DNA of 64,000 bases from Sutcliffiella tianshenii (GTDB lineage: Bacteria > Bacillota > Bacilli > Bacillales > Bacillaceae_I), in assembly GCF_016908565.1 (NCBI RefSeq), contig NZ_JAFBED010000001.1, forward strand, positions 1 through 64,000. Direction: 5' to 3'. Positions 58,040 through 64,000 of this stretch are shown here, one piece after another (position 1 is the stretch's first letter; the number at the start of each line of letters is the position of its first letter). Below the pieces are notes generated by a model. The model did no database searches. It was given only the letters and a program-made list of their open reading frames with translations, and was not told the origin of the DNA. Made by a program: the position numbers and the translations under genes.

Positions 58040-58927
58040 TTACTTGATACCTGAATGCGCCATCGTGTTCATTACCTGGCTTTGTAAGATGATGAAGATG
58101 ATCAAGTTCGGAATAAACATGATCAGTGATGCCGCCGCTGCCATCCCTTGACCGGCTACCGTATTTCCTGTAGTCGCGGATGAGAGGGTGGACATATAAA
58201 AGGCGAATGTTTTCAAGTTTTCATTGTTTACGAATAGCTCGGATGTTTCTGTATTGTTCCATACCACCTGAAACGACAGGATTGCGATAGTGGCAATGGC
58301 CGGTTTCACGAGCGGAATGATGATCTTGCGGAAAATCTGGAAGTCAGTTGCACCATCCATCTGGGCCGCTTCAATCAGCTCGTTCGGTATCTGATCGATG
58401 AACTGCTTTACAAGGAACAGCCCGATCGGCATGGCAATCAGTGGAAAGATGTGTACCACGAAGGTATCGAGCAATCCCACTTTTTCAATCAGCAAATATC
58501 TCGGGATGACTACTGCCGCTGATACGAACATCAAGGCCAGTGTATTGATTTCGAAAATCGTCTTCTTCAATTTGAAGCGTTTTTTCGATAATGCATATCC
58601 TGCCATCGTACTGATCAAAACAGTCAAGAACACCACAATCAGCGTAATGGCAATACTATTAAAAAGGTAACGGGACATCGGGACACCCGATGCACTCGTA
58701 TTATTCATCAAGTCGATAAAGTTTTGAAATGTTGGCTTTTCCACGAAAAATCGGGGCGGATAGGCAAAGAGCTCGTCTATCGGCTTAAATGCGTGAGAAA
58801 AGACAAACACTATGGGCATTGCCATAAAAACGGCAAGAGGAATGAGAAAAAGATAGAACTTTAACTGACTCCGGTGAAACCGGTCTGGATTTATTTTCGT
58901 TCCATGAAATGCCGACACATCGTTCAC
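58040..58927 (-). CDS. carbohydrate ABC transporter permease, MalG type (pair 1)
   Basis: A 295-aa CUT1 permease with six helices and EAA motif [52 protein letters not shown] precedes the ATG. It follows its MalF-type partner by 31 bases and precedes the NHL-Yip1 gene by 15. Confidence 0.88.
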   Translation of the reverse strand: MNDVSAFHGTKINPDRFHRSQLKFYLFLIPLAVFMAMPIVFVFSHAFKPIDELFAYPPRFFVEKPTFQNFIDLMNNTSASGVPMSRYLFNSIAITLIVVFLTVLISTMAGYALSKKRFKLKKTIFEINTLALMFVSAAVVIPRYLLIEKVGLLDTFVVHIFPLIAMPIGLFLVKQFIDQIPNELIEAAQMDGATDFQIFRKIIIPLVKPAIATIAILSFQVVWNNTETSELFVNNENLKTFAFYMSTLSSATTGNTVAGQGMAAAASLIMFIPNLIIFIILQSQVMNTMAHSGIK

Positions 58928-58958
58928 TCCTTACATATTGAAGATTAGTAGACGTCTT

Positions 58959-59849
58959 TTAATCCTTCTCCCCGAATAATCGCCAAGCAACCTTCGAGAA
59001 TATATAGACAACCAACAGCAGGATAACGGAAATGGCAGCTGCATAGCCCATCTCATAACGGATGAACCCATAATCCTCCAAGTGATTGACCATCAATTGA
59101 CCCGCATATTGCGGCGTCGGGTTGGCGCCTGATAAGGCAACCCCGATCGCCCCGGCCTGGAAGGTACCTACAACAGCCATTACTGCTCCGAATAACATTT
59201 GCGGCTTCATCGATGGGATGGTGATATAGATGATTTCTTGGAATCTATTTTTAATTCCATCGATATAACCAGCTTCATAGATTTCTTTATTGATATTCAG
59301 GACACCTGACAGCATCGCCAGGAACCCTACTCCCATGCTTCCCCAAAGTGTCACGACAATCATGATCGTCATTAGGTGATCAGGTGATTGCAGCCACTGG
59401 ATCGGTTCGAACAGAATCCCCATCGTAATGAGAAGACTGTTAAGATAACCTGTCTGGTCCCCACTGAAGATGATGGTCCATACTACCGCCATCGCTATCC
59501 CTGCTGTCATGGAAGGGGAATAGATGATAAGCGCCAGGATGGTCCTTGGTACTCTGGAGATCTGAGCCAGCATCCAGGCAAGCAGGAAGGAAAGGATATA
59601 TCCTCCTGGTCCTACAATGACGGCAAAGGTAAGAGTATTAGGCAGAACCTTCTGCATAAATACCTGATCCTGCGTCAGTACACTTACATAGTTTGCAAGT
59701 CCGATGAAAGTCGGCATTTCAATTGCGTTAAAATACGTAAAGGATAGAAAGATCGCAACCACGACCGGGATAATGATAAAGGTAAAGAAAAAGATAAGGT
59801 ATGGTGCAAGAAAAATAGATGTTCCTGCATGCTTTTGGACTTTATTCAT
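58959..59849 (-). CDS. carbohydrate ABC transporter permease, MalF type (pair 1)
   Basis: A 296-aa CUT1 permease with the EAA motif [37 protein letters not shown]. The ATG at 59849 or 59852 overlaps the stop of the large solute-binding protein gene, so translation is coupled; the longer frame to 59918 lacks an RBS. Forms a heterodimer with the 58040 gene. Confidence 0.87.
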   Translation of the reverse strand: MNKVQKHAGTSIFLAPYLIFFFTFIIIPVVVAIFLSFTYFNAIEMPTFIGLANYVSVLTQDQVFMQKVLPNTLTFAVIVGPGGYILSFLLAWMLAQISRVPRTILALIIYSPSMTAGIAMAVVWTIIFSGDQTGYLNSLLITMGILFEPIQWLQSPDHLMTIMIVVTLWGSMGVGFLAMLSGVLNINKEIYEAGYIDGIKNRFQEIIYITIPSMKPQMLFGAVMAVVGTFQAGAIGVALSGANPTPQYAGQLMVNHLEDYGFIRYEMGYAAAISVILLLVVYIFSKVAWRLFGEKD

Positions 59850-62781
59850 CATTCTCTTCCACCCAGCTTTCCACTTGTTCAATCGTCGGTATATGGTACG
59901 GCTTGATGAGCTTGCCATCCTTCATATAACCGAACTCCTCCATTTTCCTGCGCATCTCACGGTCGATGGTGACCACTGCATCATCCACCGCAGATCGTGT
60001 ATTTTCCCCGTCAAATACAACACGGTTCCATACATTACTTATTTCACGTTCGATCATATACGTGTAAGGTGTTTTAGGAACCTCCATCAGCTGCTCCCAT
60101 TGCTCCAGTATCACTTCTTTATGCTCTTCCGGCCATGGAAGCTGTGCAAATGCTTCCAAATTGGAGGTATTCCACATATAAGAAGGTCCATACATGATTT
60201 GAAGGGTTGTTGCAAAATCGGTCTGGATCTCGGTTGAGGTCCACCATTTCAGCAATTCCCATGCCTGTTCTTTATTTTTACTTCCGTTAAAGATCATGCC
60301 AGCCTGGCCTGATCCGGTTGCCCATCTTGAAACGGTGCCATCCTCCTGCATCACGCCAGGATGAGGTGCGATATCCCACCAACCCGAGATTTCAGGTGCA
60401 GCAGCAGTCAGTTGGACGTACGTCTGGAAGTTGGAAACCCCGATCGGCAAAGTAGAATATCTGAAATGGTTATAGAAATTCGGCACCTGAAGCGGCGTAC
60501 TGTAAATCGTATTCAGGTCTGTCATGAACTGAATGCCCTTGATGGTTTCATCACTGTCAATGGATGTCCCCATCCCGTTCTCCACGTACAGATCACCCTG
60601 GTTCTGATAGATGAACGGTGCAGTCGCCTGGAACGGTTTGAATGCGACAGCTCCGGCGATAGGTGTGTAATAGTTCAATCCGAAGCGTTGCAGCTCTGGG
60701 AGAACCTCCACTACATCATCCCAAGTATCCGGTACTGGTACATCCAGCGCATTCAAGATATCTTTTCGATAGAATTGCACAAAGAAATCCTGTGTTTCCG
60801 GCAGTGCATAAACCGAATCATCAATGATCATCGGAAGGAATGCACCCGGTGAGAAGCGGCCGACCGTTTCACCGAAATCATCAAACTGTCTAAGGTCATA
60901 GGCAGCTCCACGGATTGCCAATTCATATGGCAGCCATGTACTGATCCCCAGTGCAAGATCGGGCTGGCTGTTCGCTGCATTTGCCAGGATAAGCTTCTGC
61001 TCCGATGGCATGATCGAAAATCTCACTTTGATCCCTGTTTCAGGAGTGAATTGCTGATCAGCCATGTTCTGCATCAATTCCACATACTGTCTTGGTCGAT
61101 TCACCCAGATATCCACGACATCATCTTCCACATCTTCCGTGGCAAGCGTGTTGGATTTGAAGGAATGGAAGAACTTCAAGACAGATTCCTTTGTTTTTGC
61201 AAAAAATCCTAATTCTGCTTTTGGTAATTTTTCATCACCATGAATATATATTCGATCCATAAATAATGGCTGTTTTTTCAAGTCCAATATTGCATTTCCA
61301 AGAATCTGTGCAACAGAGCTGGAACCCTCAGATAGCTGTGTCAATCTGGAAGGTATTTCATCCGGTGATTCTGCAAGCGAACGAAGCCTTTCGGATGCAA
61401 TGTTCAAAGACACCACTTCCACCGCTTCCTGACCTTCACTCAGTTGGAGCAAGTACTCACTTTCCTTGTCCAGAGCGTCAGCCCAGTTCAACAGGCGGTC
61501 TTCGATATCCGGCAGATACTCGGTGATTCTCCATCCACGTGAACGGTCTTGGCTATTACCTGTTAATTGTTTGATCGATAAGGAAAGCTCTTCAATACCC
61601 TGCATGACCTGATCGATTTCAAAAAGTGTACGATTGACGGGTGAAGCATCTACCTTAAGGGTCAGGGTATTGCTCCCTTTTTCCAGATAAAATCTGTATG
61701 CTTCTCCATTGTCATCACTCAGCGTTTCATTCTTCCAGTTCTTTTCCTGCTGGAAACCGTAATGTTCCACTTCTTCAAATGGTACTTCCCCATTGATCAT
61801 GACGGTACGGTAAACCGGGAAGCTTGTCTGTTTTTCCTGTAATACCTTTAAACTTATGTTGTAATATCCTGACTCTTCAACTTCAATATTCCATGTTGCA
61901 CTTTGCCCGCTTTGCTCCCAGGACTCCCCGCCAATCACATTCAATAGGCGGCTATCTCTTTTATAAGGAACAACCGAAGCGTCCTGTTTATTGACAGGTC
62001 TGATGAATGAGCTGTTTTTCTTCGCTGGATGCTCGGCTTCAATAGTCACCATTGCATCATCTACAAGCTCACCCTTGTTTTGTTCTAAGTATTTTTCATA
62101 AGAAGGTATCGTTCCCACACTGTCCACATAGACGTTTCCTAGAAGCATTTCCCCTCTGAGGTTGGAAAGTTTGATCGTGTTCTTCCCTGCTTTCAAATGG
62201 AACTTCAATGGCCTTGAGTGCAGATAACTGGAATCCTCCGCTTTTACATAATGCCATTCTTCAATCGGAACCTGTTTTGGAATGATTTCATCCCCAAAGC
62301 GGTCTTTCTCAAACTTCGTTGATGCACTTTTCCAATCTTTCGGGAAAAGAATGCGGCGACTTTCATAATATGGATAGCTGCCATTCACTTCGATGGAACC
62401 TTCTATCGGTACAATCCCTTCTCCTAAAGGAAAATAATCAAAGCCAAGTTCATATAGACCTTCTTCTTCTACATCCACTTCAACGGTGATTGATTTTTGA
62501 TCTTTCCAGGAGAAAACTTGATCCTCATAACCCTTGCTTTCGTTCAAAGGCACTAAATCACTTTCAGGAACGGATAAAAAATCAGTGGGACTGATAGCAC
62601 GCTCATATGGAGACGCATTATCGATTCCCACTTCTTTCCACTGTTTCAGGATATAAAGATAGCTAGGTTCAATGACTTGTTCGGCCAATTGTTCAGGAGA
62701 ATTCTTTTCATCGGCGAAAGCGATATGATTCGGAATCAATAAAAGCAGTAATAGCGGCCAGAACAACATCTTACGTTTCAT
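59842..62781 (-). CDS. carbohydrate-binding-like / extracellular solute-binding fusion protein
   Basis: A 979-aa secreted protein with a Sec signal peptide ([22 protein letters not shown], probable cleavage after AFA near residue 23) and no lipobox Cys, so how it stays at the cell is unclear. Residues ~45-390 contain two jelly-roll-like glycan-binding domains ([19 protein letters not shown] and [17 protein letters not shown], each with the GYY/ELGFDY pattern), a helical linker (~390-545), then a class I solute-binding domain (~552-930; [62 protein letters not shown]). ATG 62781 has GAGGGGG 9 bases upstream. It is the second gene of the operon. Confidence 0.82.
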   Translation of the reverse strand: MKRKMLFWPLLLLLLIPNHIAFADEKNSPEQLAEQVIEPSYLYILKQWKEVGIDNASPYERAISPTDFLSVPESDLVPLNESKGYEDQVFSWKDQKSITVEVDVEEEGLYELGFDYFPLGEGIVPIEGSIEVNGSYPYYESRRILFPKDWKSASTKFEKDRFGDEIIPKQVPIEEWHYVKAEDSSYLHSRPLKFHLKAGKNTIKLSNLRGEMLLGNVYVDSVGTIPSYEKYLEQNKGELVDDAMVTIEAEHPAKKNSSFIRPVNKQDASVVPYKRDSRLLNVIGGESWEQSGQSATWNIEVEESGYYNISLKVLQEKQTSFPVYRTVMINGEVPFEEVEHYGFQQEKNWKNETLSDDNGEAYRFYLEKGSNTLTLKVDASPVNRTLFEIDQVMQGIEELSLSIKQLTGNSQDRSRGWRITEYLPDIEDRLLNWADALDKESEYLLQLSEGQEAVEVVSLNIASERLRSLAESPDEIPSRLTQLSEGSSSVAQILGNAILDLKKQPLFMDRIYIHGDEKLPKAELGFFAKTKESVLKFFHSFKSNTLATEDVEDDVVDIWVNRPRQYVELMQNMADQQFTPETGIKVRFSIMPSEQKLILANAANSQPDLALGISTWLPYELAIRGAAYDLRQFDDFGETVGRFSPGAFLPMIIDDSVYALPETQDFFVQFYRKDILNALDVPVPDTWDDVVEVLPELQRFGLNYYTPIAGAVAFKPFQATAPFIYQNQGDLYVENGMGTSIDSDETIKGIQFMTDLNTIYSTPLQVPNFYNHFRYSTLPIGVSNFQTYVQLTAAAPEISGWWDIAPHPGVMQEDGTVSRWATGSGQAGMIFNGSKNKEQAWELLKWWTSTEIQTDFATTLQIMYGPSYMWNTSNLEAFAQLPWPEEHKEVILEQWEQLMEVPKTPYTYMIEREISNVWNRVVFDGENTRSAVDDAVVTIDREMRRKMEEFGYMKDGKLIKPYHIPTIEQVESWVEENDE

Positions 62782-62808
62782 ATCATTTATCCCCCTCAAC
62801 AGTTATAA

Positions 62809-62867
62809 GAAAAGCGCAAGCGCATTGGGAGCATGGTTGTTCCGCCCCCACATTTGCTGCGCCTTTC
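62809..62867 (-). terminator. intercistronic hairpin between the two solute-binding protein genes
   Basis: On the minus strand GAAAGGCGCA pairs with TGCGCTTTTC (10 bp, one G-U) across a ~39-base loop, 15 bases past the SBP stop; downstream tail is TTATAACTG. It may be a partial terminator or mRNA-stabilising hairpin that raises SBP levels. Confidence 0.5.
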
Positions 62868-62881
62868 TATGAAAATTTTAA

Positions 62882-64000
62882 TTATTGACCAATCGCTTCT
62901 TTACCTTCTTGCAGCTTTTGGTTTGCCAGTTCATTGATTTGAGAGATGTAATCCTCAATCTTGATTTCCCCTCTTACACTTGCATCAATGATACCTGCGA
63001 TGTTTGCGTTCGGGTTGTCACCGATTGCTACACCAGTTGGAGCTTCCCATCTTGATTGAACATAGCCAGGAACCGTCTTGAATGGTTCGATCACTGCATT
63101 GTCCAAGTTGTCATACGCTGTACGAAGACCAGGAATATCCGTGATTTCAAAGTATGCATCCAATACTTCTTCGTCATTGATGACAGGAAGGTTGTTTACT
63201 GCTTTTTCGTTCTCTACTGCGATATCAAGGCGCTTCATGTAACCCTCTTTACCAAAGCCCATGAATTTAGCGAATTTGTAAGCTTCTTCTGCATGCTTAG
63301 TAGATTTAGAGATTCCCATGAAGTCGTTTACTACAACTGTTCTTCCACCAGGAGTACCGATGAAATCCCATTCAAACTCAAGGTTATCCGTGAAGTTCGT
63401 TACAGCCCAAGTTCCATCCCATACAGTTCCAAGACCGCCTGAAGCCCAAACCTCACCAGCGTTTTCCCCGCTGAAGTTTGCTTTTTGCTCATCTGTCAGG
63501 TTTTCATAAGAATAACCGTTTGTTACGATATTGCTTGCAAGGTTTACCCCACCGATAAACTCGTTGCTGTCAAGGTTGTAGCCTTCTTCACTGTATGTGT
63601 ACCAACCAGCAGTCTCACTTACAGAAGTCGGGTACCAGTCAACAATTGCAAATGGATTGTTCATTCCGACAACACCATTGTTTACATTGGAGATGGAGCG
63701 AACCGCTTCAGTGAAATCCTCAACGGAAATTCCATACTCAGGAACATCCAGGTTAGCCTGGTTGTAAAGGTCTTTATTTACATAGTAGCCCAAGAAATGC
63801 TGTGCACTTGGGATAGCGAATACTTTTCCATCATAAGTAGCAGACTCTTTTACTACATCTGCAATCTTTGCGAAATCTTCATCTTCAGTCGTGAATTCCG
63901 TAATATCCAATAACCAGTCGTTTGCTAGTCCAGTTGGAACCTGTGCAAGCATGAATACGTCCGGCATTGTCCCGGCACTAGCCGCTGCAGATAATGCATC
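62882..64000 (-). CDS. carbohydrate ABC transporter substrate-binding protein (5'-truncated by window)
   Basis: The last 373 residues of a class I sugar-binding protein (372 codons seen plus stop); the true start and signal sequence lie beyond position 64000. The visible part has DVFMLAQVPTGLANDWLLDITEFT, YYVNKDLYNQANLDVP, GEVWASGGLGTVWDGTWAVTNF, and the C-terminal helices (VAIGDNPNANIAGIIDASVRGEIKIEDYISQINELANQKLQ). It is the first visible gene of the transport operon; Listeria GH94-GH3 loci also carry a sugar-binding protein for 1,2-beta-oligoglucans. Confidence 0.85.
   Translation of the reverse strand, partial: DALSAAASAGTMPDVFMLAQVPTGLANDWLLDITEFTTEDEDFAKIADVVKESATYDGKVFAIPSAQHFLGYYVNKDLYNQANLDVPEYGISVEDFTEAVRSISNVNNGVVGMNNPFAIVDWYPTSVSETAGWYTYSEEGYNLDSNEFIGGVNLASNIVTNGYSYENLTDEQKANFSGENAGEVWASGGLGTVWDGTWAVTNFTDNLEFEWDFIGTPGGRTVVVNDFMGISKSTKHAEEAYKFAKFMGFGKEGYMKRLDIAVENEKAVNNLPVINDEEVLDAYFEITDIPGLRTAYDNLDNAVIEPFKTVPGYVQSRWEAPTGVAIGDNPNANIAGIIDASVRGEIKIEDYISQINELANQKLQEGKEAIGQ

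Overview
The window is a stretch of low-to-moderate GC chromosome from a Bacillaceae member (Bacillus or a close relative). The first 24 kb follows the Bacillus subtilis yurZ-metQIN-yusDEFG-gcvH-yusI-fadEAN-fadM-yusN-yusUV order almost gene for gene. Ribosome binding sites are strong GGAGG types. Bacillus-type regulatory sites are present: an S-box riboswitch, a FadR operator, Fur boxes and CstR-like operators. No phage, integrase, transposase, CRISPR, tRNA or rRNA gene was seen. Genus-level placement cannot be made from this sequence alone.

Layout. (1) 1-9.8 kb: yurZ, the SAM-riboswitch-controlled methionine transporter metN-metI-metQ, a lipid kinase, a sterol-carrier-like protein, an MFS exporter, two small enzymes or DUF proteins, then yusE-yusF-yusG-gcvH-yusI. 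(2) 10.3-17.8 kb: fatty-acid beta-oxidation operon fadN-fadA-fadE behind a FadR box, with yuzL, a staygreen-family protein and proline dehydrogenase fadM. (3) 18-18.7 kb: two spore-coat-type genes. (4) 18.8-23.9 kb: a Fur-regulated siderophore importer (yfiY lipoprotein, two permeases, yusV ATPase, FhuF-like reductase), with yusU. (5) 24-30 kb: an SDR and an M50 peptidase, then a sulfane-sulfur (persulfide) detoxification island: TauE exporter, rhodanese/MBL dioxygenase, TusA-rhodanese, two rhodaneses, DsrE, TusA and a CstR-type repressor. Seven copies of a 16-bp ATACC-N6-GGTAT operator lie within this island.

(6) 30.5 kb to the end is a large carbohydrate island. It holds three xylose-isomerase-like TIM-barrel proteins, four Gfo/Idh/MocA oxidoreductases, a ThuA-like protein, a five-bladed-propeller glycosidase, a GH35-type enzyme, ROK and LacI regulators, a GH94 phosphorylase next to a GH3 beta-glucosidase (the pair known from Listeria innocua for 1,2-beta-oligoglucan use), and a long minus-strand transport operon. 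That operon encodes two solute-binding proteins (one fused to a large carbohydrate-binding-like N-terminal part), two separate MalF/MalG-type permease pairs, an NHL-TPR-Yip1 membrane protein and a DUF5696 protein. No ATPase is encoded, so a shared MsmX-type ATPase is presumed. Eight GAAACGTTTC-type palindromes upstream of five transcription units point to one LacI-family regulon.

The regions seem to work as units: methionine uptake, fatty-acid oxidation, iron uptake, persulfide defence, and import plus breakdown of beta-glucosidic oligosaccharides by both phosphorolysis/hydrolysis and, by inference, a 3-keto (oxidative) route. The best candidate for an undescribed system is the double-permease / NHL-Yip1 / DUF5696 / CBM-SBP transport operon at 51.9-64 kb. 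Intergenic space is rich in repeats: two different tandem arrays with the same ~52-bp period, and a family of 130-185-bp elements bounded by 10-bp inverted ends.
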